From: Sulfitobacter sp. DSM 110093
GTDB lineage: Bacteria > Pseudomonadota > Alphaproteobacteria > Rhodobacterales > Rhodobacteraceae
Reading direction: 5' to 3'
DNA: 64,000 bases
Assembly: GCF_022788715.1 (NCBI RefSeq)
Contig: NZ_CP085168.1
Coordinates: 186,001-250,000, forward strand
This document shows positions 20,059-27,946 of this stretch, one piece after another. The notes below the pieces were generated by a model. It was not told where the DNA came from, made no database searches, and worked only from the letters and a program-made list of their open reading frames with translations. A program made the translations under genes and the position numbers. The number at the start of each line of letters is the position of its first letter. Position 1 is the first letter of the stretch.

Positions 20059-20178
20059 AACGGCTTTTTTAAATGCTTCTGCCTCCTGGGTGATATGTCC
20101 CGGGCAGCGCTCAAAGGTTTGTTTGCAAAGCATCACGCGAGTAGATACGGCGACGCAGCAGCGCAGTGGAAGGCTAAT

Positions 20179-21162
20179 ATGAATAAAGTGCTCGTAACCG
20201 GCGGCGCCGGATATATTGGCTCGCATGCGTGTAAGGCATTGAAAGCTGCGGGCTTCACACCTGTTACTTTTGATAATCTCGTAACCGGGTGGCGCGACGC
20301 GGTGAAATTCGGCCCGTTTGAGCAAGGTGATCTACTGGACCGAGTGCGACTGGATGAGGTGTTCGCCAAACATCAGCCGATTGCGGTGATGCATTTTGCA
20401 GCACTTAGCCAAGTGGGCGAGAGCATGAGCCAGCCCGGCCTCTACTGGCGCAATAACGTCGGCGGATCACTGACGTTGATTGAAGCAGCCGTAGCGGCGG
20501 GCTGTAAGCAGTTTGTTTTTTCCTCCACTTGTGCGACCTATGGCGATCAAGACAATGTCATCTTAGACGAAAACAGTGCCCAATACCCGATCAACGCCTA
20601 TGGCGCATCGAAACGTGCGATTGAAGATATCCTACGTGATTTTGAAGCTGCGCATGAGCTGCAGCATGTGATCTTCCGCTATTTCAACGTGGCCGGGGCC
20701 GACCCAGAAAGCGAAGTGGGCGAGTTCCACCAGCCAGAGACACATTTAATCCCACTGATGCTCGATGCTATCGCCGGAAAACGTTCGGCGCTGACGATCT
20801 ATGGTGATGACTATGCCACGCCCGACGGCACCTGCATTCGTGACTATGTGCATGTCTGCGATCTGGTTGACGCACATGTCTTGGGCCTGAAATGGCTCCA
20901 ATCCGACAAAGGCAGCCGGGTGTTCAATCTTGGTACCGGCAGCGGTTTTTCGGTGCGCGAGGTCCTAGATCACAGTCGTGCAGTAACCAATCAAACGGTC
21001 CCCCATCACATTGGCGCGCGCCGCCCGGGCGATTGCACCAAGCTGGTGTCAGGCTCTTTCCGCGCGGTCGAGGAACTGGGTTGGCAGCCCAAGCGCTCAA
21101 CGCTGGAACAGATGATTTCCGACGCTTGGCGGTGGCATCAAACCGGCCACTACAGCGGGTGA
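20179..21162 (+). CDS. galE: UDP-glucose 4-epimerase family protein
   Basis: 327 residues starting at the ATG at 20179, which has GGAAGG five bases upstream. An open frame continues upstream to 20095 but carries no homology. The Rossmann motif TGGAGYIGSH (residues 7-16), the SSTCATYG segment with its catalytic Ser/Thr, and the YGASK catalytic pair mark an extended SDR of the GalE type. It interconverts UDP-glucose and UDP-galactose, or the corresponding N-acetyl sugars. It sits 120 bp after the LolA-like gene and before the outer-membrane barrel, so it may supply a sugar for a glycolipid made by this cluster. It could equally serve the exopolysaccharide genes further downstream. Confidence 0.9.
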   Translation: MNKVLVTGGAGYIGSHACKALKAAGFTPVTFDNLVTGWRDAVKFGPFEQGDLLDRVRLDEVFAKHQPIAVMHFAALSQVGESMSQPGLYWRNNVGGSLTLIEAAVAAGCKQFVFSSTCATYGDQDNVILDENSAQYPINAYGASKRAIEDILRDFEAAHELQHVIFRYFNVAGADPESEVGEFHQPETHLIPLMLDAIAGKRSALTIYGDDYATPDGTCIRDYVHVCDLVDAHVLGLKWLQSDKGSRVFNLGTGSGFSVREVLDHSRAVTNQTVPHHIGARRPGDCTKLVSGSFRAVEELGWQPKRSTLEQMISDAWRWHQTGHYSG

Positions 21163-21533
21163 CCGTAGCCGCCCTCGAGCATGTCTGCGCGAAGGTCGGG
21201 AGAAACAGTGTGCAACAGAGTGCCTTCAAGCCCGCGGTTTTGATCTGGTCACGGTCTTCGAACAACATCTGGCCCGCGGCATGTATGAGGCTGCAAACGA
21301 GGCCGGATACATGTCAGCACCCAGTGACGCGCCCAAATAAGGCCTGGAGATACCTCTTGTGCCAAGGGCGGATATACAACATGCCCCCCTTCAGGTCGGC
21401 CCCAACAAGCCAATAAGCATCGCTTTTGCGTGTTCCTAAACACACAAGCTCAATAATTGCGACCTAGGCACCCTCCAATTTGTTTTCAAATTGAATAGAA
21501 CCGTTCATCAAGTGTGAGACCGGGCATTCTTGG
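21163..21533 (+). other. Intergenic region with a coding-like remnant
   Basis: After galE, one frame stays open up to the TAA at 21338-21340 and reads like protein near its end (GFDLVTVFEQHLARGMYEAA, then NEAGYMSAP). It has no start signal of its own and I do not recognise the family. It may be the tail of a decayed gene. The rest, to 21533, probably holds the promoter of the barrel gene. Confidence 0.3.
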
Positions 21534-22910
21534 ATGGGCACTTCGATGCGCAGAATACTTAAACCCTGGAAAGTTGGGATCTGCGGCCTTGGCGTTGCGC
21601 TGGCTAGCTCTGCAACTGCGCAAAACATTACGTTTGAAGGGGAGGCGGGCCTGATCGCTCGTAGCTTCCTGCATGACGGAAAATTGCCCGAACAAAGTAC
21701 GCAGGGGACTCACACAATTGCCAGCCTCCGGCTTGCTGCGTCCGGAGATCTCTCTTTCGGGCGATGGGTGACCGAGCTGAACGGCAGTAACGATCTGCGC
21801 CTTGGCACCCAGTCATTTGATGTAACTAAAGCCTATGTCGAAGGGCGCGCGGGCAGGCTTCGGTACCTGATTGGCAGCGATGTCGTACACTGGGGCGTGA
21901 CTGAAGCAGCAAACCCGGTCAACATTATCAATCAGTACGGCTCGTTTTTCGAGACAGACGAAGAGCAGCGGTTAGGCCAACCGATGGCCGTCTTATCTTT
22001 TGACACGCAAACCTATGGGTCATTTAGCTTCTTCGCACTCGCGGGCTTTCGAGAGCAGGACTATGCGACCGCCTCTGAGCGGCTGCGCTTTAACGCGGTT
22101 CCTGACGATAATCGCACCATGTTTGAAGACAAAGATGACCTAGATATCGCCCTGCGTCACACCCATACGTTCAGTTTTGCGGAAGGGTCATTGGACTATG
22201 GTCTTTCGTTTTTCTCAGGTACGGACCGGCAACCAGTCTATTTACCTGGCTGCTCATTTCGCTCCTCCACTGTTTCTGAAGCAACCTGCACGGCGATCAA
22301 TGCAGATATTCGCGGCGCATATGAAAATTTAGGGCAGGGGAGTGACGACCCTTTGGCGCAGCAGGTCTTTGACGCGGCCAATCCTGCTACGCAAGGTTTT
22401 TTAGCTTCCGGTGATAGTGTCGGTTCAATTGCTTATTATCAAAACATTCACCAAGTCGGGCTTGAGCTGGCTTATACTACTGGTGACTGGCAGCTGAAGT
22501 TTGAAGGCGCGCAGAAATTCACCGATCGGGAGGATTACTTTTCCGGAGTGGTCGGCGCAGAATACAGCTTTGGAGATGCATTTCGGACAGGAGGCGACCT
22601 ACGCGCGGCCGCCGAGTATATCTACGATGGGCGGTCCAGCCGGCAACCCCAGACGTTCTTAGACAACGATTTGTTCGCTACAATACGGTATGATTTTAAT
22701 GACTTCAGGGATACAACGATTGCTATGAGCGGGCTCTATGATGTCCATACAGATAGCAACGTCCTAAACGTAAACCTGTCGTTCCGTTTGTCCGATAGCG
22801 CCCGCATGGAGCTCTCTTCGACCTTTGTCGATGCCGATGACCCAGAAGATCCATTGACGTCTCTGGATGGGGATGACTTCTTTGAGCTGGGCGTTAAGTA
22901 CTTTTTCTAA
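21534..22910 (+). CDS. Outer-membrane beta-barrel protein (DUF1302-like)
   Basis: 458 residues, or 454 from the ATG at 21546, which gives a tidier signal peptide. A signal sequence ends at about SSATAQ. The mature chain is rich in alternating aromatic and polar strands with short turns and ends in the FELGVKYFF type of terminal strand with a final Phe, the usual outer-membrane assembly signal. The IGSDVVHWGVTEAANPVNIIN segment resembles DUF1302-type porins that are encoded beside MMPL and LolA-like genes. It would complete a trans-envelope route by providing the outer-membrane component. No TonB box or plug domain is seen. Confidence 0.72.
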   Translation: MGTSMRRILKPWKVGICGLGVALASSATAQNITFEGEAGLIARSFLHDGKLPEQSTQGTHTIASLRLAASGDLSFGRWVTELNGSNDLRLGTQSFDVTKAYVEGRAGRLRYLIGSDVVHWGVTEAANPVNIINQYGSFFETDEEQRLGQPMAVLSFDTQTYGSFSFFALAGFREQDYATASERLRFNAVPDDNRTMFEDKDDLDIALRHTHTFSFAEGSLDYGLSFFSGTDRQPVYLPGCSFRSSTVSEATCTAINADIRGAYENLGQGSDDPLAQQVFDAANPATQGFLASGDSVGSIAYYQNIHQVGLELAYTTGDWQLKFEGAQKFTDREDYFSGVVGAEYSFGDAFRTGGDLRAAAEYIYDGRSSRQPQTFLDNDLFATIRYDFNDFRDTTIAMSGLYDVHTDSNVLNVNLSFRLSDSARMELSSTFVDADDPEDPLTSLDGDDFFELGVKYFF

Positions 22911-22941
22911 TACCAGCCTCTAAAAACTTCTGCGGTATTGC

Positions 22942-23082
22942 TTAGTGTTTTCGCTCAGGCGGCGCGGCTTTGGCCTCCCAATTTTTTATATAATACTCGC
23001 GTGCCTCGTCGATAAGGCCGTATAACTCGACGTATTTTATCAGCGCTTTTTCCAAGAGCTCTATCCGTTCCTCTTCACTCAT
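22942..23082 (-). CDS. Small acidic-helical protein, 46 residues
   Basis: A complete small gene beginning MSEEERIELLEKALIKYVEL and ending PPERKH. The composition is that of an amphipathic helix followed by a charged tail. GAGAG lies about nine bases before the ATG. The protein-like composition supports a real gene, although I cannot name the family. It lies between the outer-membrane barrel and the response regulator, on the opposite strand to both. Confidence 0.6.
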   Translation of the reverse strand: MSEEERIELLEKALIKYVELYGLIDEAREYYIKNWEAKAAPPERKH

Positions 23083-23460
23083 AATTCGTAACTCTCTGGT
23101 TTCCAGTAGTCCATATATCCCTAACAGTTGCGGGCCGCCTTTGGTAAGCTACTTAAGCGCGCCAGGTGTATTTTATCCTAGGCACTCAGTCTCTTTGCGC
23201 TCAAAGCCACTTTAACTTTGCGTTATAATGTAATGTAATTTAACGGTTTATAGGAAAATGCGCTCCCTTCAATTCAATCGCGGTGCGTTGGGGCGCCAAG
23301 TCGCAAAGACAAACATGGCTGAGAATTTCGGGCGCACCGATAGTACCGATTTCTATCCGAGTGGGGCAGCCCTGCCGACCCCTTCTACGCACAACAAAAG
23401 CCGAATTTCACCGTGCATGCCCTGCAATACCAGTTTAGAGATTGAGCATAGGAGAGCCAA
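23083..23460. other. Upstream region of the response regulator
   Basis: About 380 bp without a gene I accept. The stretch around 23215-23255 is AT-rich (TTATAATGTAATGTAATTTAA) and is the likeliest promoter for the downstream regulator. A 71-codon open frame from 23258 overlaps the regulator start and has no recognisable content. Confidence 0.4.
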
Positions 23461-24075
23461 ATGCGTATTTTAATTGCGGATGACCACAACTTGCTGATGG
23501 ACACACTTATAATGTTCTTCCAAACGCAGAGCGATATTGAGGTAACCGTCGCCTCAGACCTGCCATCCGCCTGCAAAATGATTGTAAATGACTTGCCCTA
23601 TGATTTGATTTTGCTGGATTTGAATATGCCGGGCATGAACGGTTTGGAAGGCTTAAAGCATGCACTATCGCTTGAGGGAGGGCAACGAGTAGCCCTGCTT
23701 TCTGGTGAAGCGACCCGAGAAATCGTGGAAGAAGCTTTGGAAGCTGGGGCCGCAGGGTACATCCCCAAAACCTTGCCTGCAAAATCCATGATTAATGCTG
23801 TCAAGTTCATGGCGATGGGCGAACAATATGCCCCGTTCGACTTCATAAACGCATTAGAAGATACCCCCGTTCACCCGTTGATCGAAAAACTCTCGCCCCG
23901 TGAACTGCAGATGCTGAAAGGCCTGACTGAAGGTAAGACTAATAAAGAAATCGGGCGAGACCTTCATATTACCGAGCCGACGGTTAAGCTGCACATGAAG
24001 ACGCTCTATCGCAAAATTGGGGCTGCGAACCGCACGCAGGCGGCACTTATCGCACGAGAGATAGAGCTTTTCTAA
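23461..24075 (+). CDS. NarL/FixJ-family response regulator
   Basis: 204 residues. The receiver domain (1 to about 120) has acidic residues at positions 7-8, the phospho-acceptor Asp53 in LLDLNMPG and a conserved Lys in YIPK. The C-terminal LuxR-type HTH (about 140-204) reads LSPRELQMLKGLTEGKTNKE, then IG..L.ITEPTVKLHMKTL. A strong site (AGGAGA) precedes the ATG. It should be phosphorylated by a histidine kinase and bind promoter DNA as a dimer. The convergent kinase gene ends 111 bp away and is the obvious partner, though not proven. Targets could include the flanking lipid or polysaccharide genes. Confidence 0.92.
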   Translation: MRILIADDHNLLMDTLIMFFQTQSDIEVTVASDLPSACKMIVNDLPYDLILLDLNMPGMNGLEGLKHALSLEGGQRVALLSGEATREIVEEALEAGAAGYIPKTLPAKSMINAVKFMAMGEQYAPFDFINALEDTPVHPLIEKLSPRELQMLKGLTEGKTNKEIGRDLHITEPTVKLHMKTLYRKIGAANRTQAALIAREIELF

Positions 24076-24186
24076 CAATCCTATCGACTAAGGCTAAGGC
24101 GAAACGATGGAGAGCGGGGCAGGTGGATTTCTGAGATGAGATCGCCATACTATCGCGCCGAGACTGGCCGAGCCATTAAACCCACT

Positions 24187-25560
24187 TCATGGTTCGGATA
24201 AGAGCTCAAGCTCCATCCAAAACACTGACCCCTCTCCCTCCACAGAGCTGAAGCCGACATTTCCACCAAGCAGGTCCATTAGTTGCTTTGTGATGTTCAA
24301 TCCAAGACCACTGCTCTTGTTTGCGCCCGTTGTACCGGGATTGATCTGGTGGAAGGCGCTGAAGATATCATTCTGTCTCTCTATAGGTATGCCAATCCCA
24401 TGGTCAGCCACTTCAATCCGGGCTTTGTGCCCAATCCGCTGCAGGCGGACGGTGACCACATCCCCTGAAGATGTAAATTTTGCGGCATTGGAGAGGAAGT
24501 TGCTCAAGACCTGAGAGACACGCGCACTGTCGGTAAGAGCCAAGGTTTTTCCTGGTGCCGTAGACACTTCGTAGCTGACCCCGAGGGTCTCGGCATAGGT
24601 TCGGCAACTTTCCGCGGCAGCCTCGACCACTTCAGTAAGGTCGGTGGGCTCTTGTTTGACTGAGACTTTCCCTTCGCTCAGAGCTTGGGCATCTAAAATG
24701 TCATTAACAAGGGTGAGAAGTCGGTCTCCATTGCGACTGGCAACATCTAAAAGTTTAAGAGCGGTTTTGTCTTCCAGTGTGGCGCCAACCTTGGCTTTCA
24801 ATAGCGCCAGCCCACCAAGCAGCGACGTAAGCGGGGTGCGTAGCTCATGGCTAACAACGCTCATGAAGTTCATTTTTAGGCGCGACGCGGAAGTTGCTTC
24901 TTCCGCGAGAGCGCGCATCTCTCTTTCCCTTTTCCCGGCGAGTCGGAGGTCAATCAGAAGCAACATTATGAAAATGAAGAAGAGCACTAGGATCGTTGCG
25001 CCAAGATACGCAATGGCCTGCGACAGGGAAAGCAGACCCGTTCTGAATTCTGTTAGTGAACTGGTTTTTGCCTGTGCGAGCGAAAGCAGAAAATCCCTGA
25101 GGGAGCTGTCGAAGCCATCGAGTGCGTTCAAAATGTCCTCCACCATTTGTCTGCGCTTCACCTCACTCATATCTTGAGTGGCAAACTCTGTGATCTGAGG
25201 CTCCAGAACTTCAAATCTGTCTTGCAGGGCGGAAAGGACACTTTGGTCGATGTTGAAGGCTGTAATAAGCTCTGCCAGCTTGCCCTCTTGAAGGATGGTG
25301 ATCCGGCTCCAAGCGATGTCAAAGCGCAACGCGATGTCGGCCGCAGGTTTGGAACCGAGCGCCACTTCGCTGAGTTCCTTCTCAAGCCGAAGCATCTCAA
25401 ACTGCAATTGCGAACCGATCCATAGAGGATCGCTTTGTTCTGCTGTTTGGATATTCTCGACCCGCTCGCTAAGCTTAAAGATCACGCCTATCCCGAAGAA
25501 TACGGCCCCTACGAACAATACGAGGAGTGCCGTTCGGATGATTCTGTTTTTTTTCTTCAC
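24187..25560 (-). CDS. Membrane histidine kinase
   Basis: 457 residues. A membrane helix (about 9-29), a helical periplasmic domain of about 150 residues and a second helix (about 183-205) are followed by a HisKA domain with His238 in SHELRTPL. The HATPase domain contains NAAKFTSSG, DHGIGIP and SGLGLNI, completing the catalytic set. The kinase lacks a receiver domain and a PAS domain. Its start overlaps the stop of the SUOX-like gene by four bases, so the two are translationally coupled; the SUOX-like protein may present the signal to the periplasmic domain. The response regulator at 23461 is the likely partner. Confidence 0.92.
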   Translation of the reverse strand: MKKKNRIIRTALLVLFVGAVFFGIGVIFKLSERVENIQTAEQSDPLWIGSQLQFEMLRLEKELSEVALGSKPAADIALRFDIAWSRITILQEGKLAELITAFNIDQSVLSALQDRFEVLEPQITEFATQDMSEVKRRQMVEDILNALDGFDSSLRDFLLSLAQAKTSSLTEFRTGLLSLSQAIAYLGATILVLFFIFIMLLLIDLRLAGKREREMRALAEEATSASRLKMNFMSVVSHELRTPLTSLLGGLALLKAKVGATLEDKTALKLLDVASRNGDRLLTLVNDILDAQALSEGKVSVKQEPTDLTEVVEAAAESCRTYAETLGVSYEVSTAPGKTLALTDSARVSQVLSNFLSNAAKFTSSGDVVTVRLQRIGHKARIEVADHGIGIPIERQNDIFSAFHQINPGTTGANKSSGLGLNITKQLMDLLGGNVGFSSVEGEGSVFWMELELLSEP

Positions 25561-26030
25561 TCGACAGAGATTTCTTTAAGCTGCCAAACTAACCGATTAT
25601 TGTAAGCATCGTCCCGAAGTTCAGGGTGTTCGTCCATTGGGTAAATGACCCAAATTGGTCCCTTGTTGCGCACCGTCATACCTTCGCCATCGCGTAGCAC
25701 CGCCAGTATGACATCGTAGTCAAAGGCATCTGCAGCTGGCACAGTCGAGTTGAAATCGTTAAGTGCGATCATGTTCAGATCAGCATGGCGGTCGATTTCA
25801 AAGGTTTCCAAAATGGCGCGGAGAAGCGGCCCTTGAAACGCTGCGGGGTGATCGACGTAGTCGTTTTTTGTGACCACGGTCGTCTGAGGCATCTCTAGCA
25901 GCTCTTCCAAGGTGAAGGATGCTGATTGCTCTGGAGTTGTGATCGTCAAAATGGCCTGCGCGAAACCAAAGCTCGGCAGAGTAAGCAAAAATGCCGCAAA
26001 GGCTGATCCCGATATTTTCTGCATTCGCAT
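25557..26030 (-). CDS. Periplasmic SUOX-like domain protein without cysteine
   Basis: 157 residues from the ATG at 26030, which has AGAGG six bases upstream; a TTG two codons earlier also opens the frame. A signal peptide ends near GFAQA. The mature part (FTLEELLEMPQ, then PLLRAILETF, IALNDFN, GPIWVIYPMDE) resembles the molybdopterin-binding fold of sulfite-oxidase and YedY-type enzymes. There is no cysteine anywhere, so the usual molybdenum ligand is missing and enzyme activity of that kind is unlikely. Coupling to the kinase gene suggests an accessory sensor. Its ligand is unknown. Confidence 0.75.
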   Translation of the reverse strand: MRMQKISGSAFAAFLLTLPSFGFAQAILTITTPEQSASFTLEELLEMPQTTVVTKNDYVDHPAAFQGPLLRAILETFEIDRHADLNMIALNDFNSTVPAADAFDYDVILAVLRDGEGMTVRNKGPIWVIYPMDEHPELRDDAYNNRLVWQLKEISVE

Positions 26031-26055
26031 TGCCAACCTCTTTCTGTGCTTTTAC

Positions 26056-26160
26056 TCAGGAAAACTTACCACAGTTTTGGGCGATTTTACGGCGCGCGTG
26101 AGAGGTTCCAATGTCGATGCGGCCTGTCTGCGCGGCGGGCAAGACAACTAGCTTTGCCAC
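26056..26160 (-). pseudogene. Truncated ParE-type toxin remnant
   Basis: A GTG codon two bases after the ParD stop opens a 34-codon frame starting VAKLVVLPAAQTGRIDI, which resembles the N-terminus of ParE/RelE toxins (KLxxxPAAxxDLxxI). It stops at TGA 26056-26058, whereas ParE proteins have about 95 residues. The next gene follows at once, so the rest of the toxin is gone. Position and spacing fit a parDE pair. Confidence 0.55.
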
Positions 26161-26162
26161 GA

Positions 26163-26426
26163 TCAGGACTTGTCGGTGTAACGCGCGCGCAGCTCGGCAA
26201 ATACCTGACCGGCTGGAATACCTAGCCCGCTGTCCAGCCCGGCCTTGATGGCACTCCGCAGAGCCTCAAGATCGCGCAGCTCGGCATCACGGCTGCGGGT
26301 CCAGTCGCGTAGCGCCTCACGGACAATCTCACTGGTTGAAGCATACTCGCCACCGGCCACGGTTTGGCGCAGCGTCTCGGCCATGTCGGATGGCAGCGTG
26401 ATGGTCATTCGTTCAGCTGAAGGCAT
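26163..26426 (-). CDS. parD: ParD-like antitoxin (ribbon-helix-helix)
   Basis: 87 residues from the ATG at 26426, which has AAAGGA six bases upstream; a longer open frame upstream is not supported. The start MTITLPSDMAETLRQTV is the ribbon-helix-helix DNA-binding strand and helix. STSEIVREALRDW and LEALRSAIKAGLDSG are standard ParD features. ParD binds and neutralises ParE and represses its own operon. Here the toxin gene immediately downstream is cut to 34 codons, so this looks like an orphan antitoxin, possibly kept as a regulator or as protection against a related toxin elsewhere. Confidence 0.85.
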   Translation of the reverse strand: MPSAERMTITLPSDMAETLRQTVAGGEYASTSEIVREALRDWTRSRDAELRDLEALRSAIKAGLDSGLGIPAGQVFAELRARYTDKS

Positions 26427-26448
26427 GGCATATCCTTTCGAGGTTAGG

Positions 26449-27873
26449 TCACCGGAGTGCCTGCATGAATTCTTCAGCGACATCATCCCATGTCCGAAGC
26501 TTTGCCCGCGCGATATGCTGCTCGAGAGCTTTGCGACGTGTCGCATCGACAATCAGTGCCTTACAGGCTGTCGCAATGCTCTCCACATTCAGAGGGTCGC
26601 AATACTCTACCAGGTCTCCGCCCACTTCTGGCATCGAGGTAGACTTTGCCACGACCGCAGTTTTTCCCATAGAGAGGCTCTCCCCGATAGGGAGTCCCCA
26701 CCCCTCATAGAGGCTGACCATAGCGGTGAAAAGGCAGCCATTATAAAGGGCTGCGAGTTCTATATCAGATGGCCGGTTAACAATCTCGATCATGCCATCA
26801 AGGCTTTTCGTTCGCCTTATGAAGTCGGTGAAGTCTGGGCTCTGCCAGTTCTGTTTTCCTGCAAAGATCAGCCTTGGTGTGGTGATGGTTTCATCTGCGC
26901 ACAGATGTTGCCAAGCTATGGCCAGCCGCAGTAGGTTTTTACGGTCCTCTAAGGTGCCAACAACCAATACAAATGGGTGATCGAGTATTTGGCGGGCCTG
27001 ATCGCTGAGGGCACCTCCTTCGGCCTTCTCGGGTCGATGGAACTGCTGAGCCAACGGCACCACTTTCACCGGCTTCGGTGTGCCTTGCTCTTCGAGATAA
27101 CTTTGGAGGTCGCCGCGGGTATGGCAAGAGTTGGCCACGTAGTTTGTGCAATAATTGGTGGAACTTTTCAGCCAGCTGTCAAATTTGTGGGAGAAGCCCC
27201 CATGCATGTATTCCTGAGCGAGAATAGGGATGAGATCGTGTACAAAGATGGTGACATCAACCTGCTTATCATTCTTCAGGCGCTCTAGCTCTTTTGCCAG
27301 CTTGCTTAAGCCGAACACAGCACCCAAGACAACAACTTGGTCGCCAGGCCGTGCCAAATCGTCCACCAGTTGCCCCTTCGGCTGTGGTGGGAGCGGAGTT
27401 ACCGTATGATTGCGTCTGCCTGCATGATAGCTCTTCCATTCCGCAATGGAGCTTCCCTTTTTAGAGAAATGTGCTTCGTCGCCAATCGCGGCTTTGAAAT
27501 GTCGAACAAGTGAGTAAACCCAGTACTTTAATGGTCTCAAGCGATACCGCCCAAGCGTCGGGGCTGTTTGCTCCATAAGGCGCGCTTTAGACCCAAAGAA
27601 CATATGACTAAGCCGATCAGTATCAAAATCGGGCATATCTGTAAGGTGGGAAGCTGGCAGTGCGATGTAATGGTTATCAGGCGTCCAAAATGAGATCATG
27701 ATGTTCTCGGGGCCAGCTTGCTCCGCGATGCGCTTAATCAAAGCGAGGGACACCCGTTGGATCCCCGAAATTGAAGATTCCGTGCGTACATAACTTAGGA
27801 TGTCAGATACGTCGAAGAAGTAAGTCGGGGCCACCGTTGTTCGCCTTTGTGATTTAGCTGCTAACTCTCGCAT
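26449..27873 (-). CDS. GT4-family glycosyltransferase
   Basis: 474 residues. The N-terminal half has FFDVSDILSYVRT and SGIQRVSLALI. The C-terminal GT-B domain has VVGTLEDRKNLLRLAIAWQ and the donor-binding ExxxxxxxE motif in YEGWGLPIGES, followed by MPEVGGDLVEYCDP. No membrane helices are present, so it is probably cytoplasmic and membrane-associated. It is a clear paralogue of the gene at 29912-31345, and the two flank an ABC exporter on the same strand. It likely adds a sugar to a surface polysaccharide or glycolipid. The donor sugar cannot be read; manC nearby makes GDP-mannose one option. Confidence 0.88.
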   Translation of the reverse strand: MRELAAKSQRRTTVAPTYFFDVSDILSYVRTESSISGIQRVSLALIKRIAEQAGPENIMISFWTPDNHYIALPASHLTDMPDFDTDRLSHMFFGSKARLMEQTAPTLGRYRLRPLKYWVYSLVRHFKAAIGDEAHFSKKGSSIAEWKSYHAGRRNHTVTPLPPQPKGQLVDDLARPGDQVVVLGAVFGLSKLAKELERLKNDKQVDVTIFVHDLIPILAQEYMHGGFSHKFDSWLKSSTNYCTNYVANSCHTRGDLQSYLEEQGTPKPVKVVPLAQQFHRPEKAEGGALSDQARQILDHPFVLVVGTLEDRKNLLRLAIAWQHLCADETITTPRLIFAGKQNWQSPDFTDFIRRTKSLDGMIEIVNRPSDIELAALYNGCLFTAMVSLYEGWGLPIGESLSMGKTAVVAKSTSMPEVGGDLVEYCDPLNVESIATACKALIVDATRRKALEQHIARAKLRTWDDVAEEFMQALR

Positions 27874-27946
27874 ATGGTTTTCGGGCTCGGAGCTTCTGGA
27901 GGGTTTTGCGCGCTATAGCTAAATGCCTTTACCCAAGAAAACGACG

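Noticed and set aside
23258..23473. 71-codon frame overlapping the response regulator start
   Set aside because: No homology, and it overlaps the well-supported start and ribosome-binding site of the regulator.
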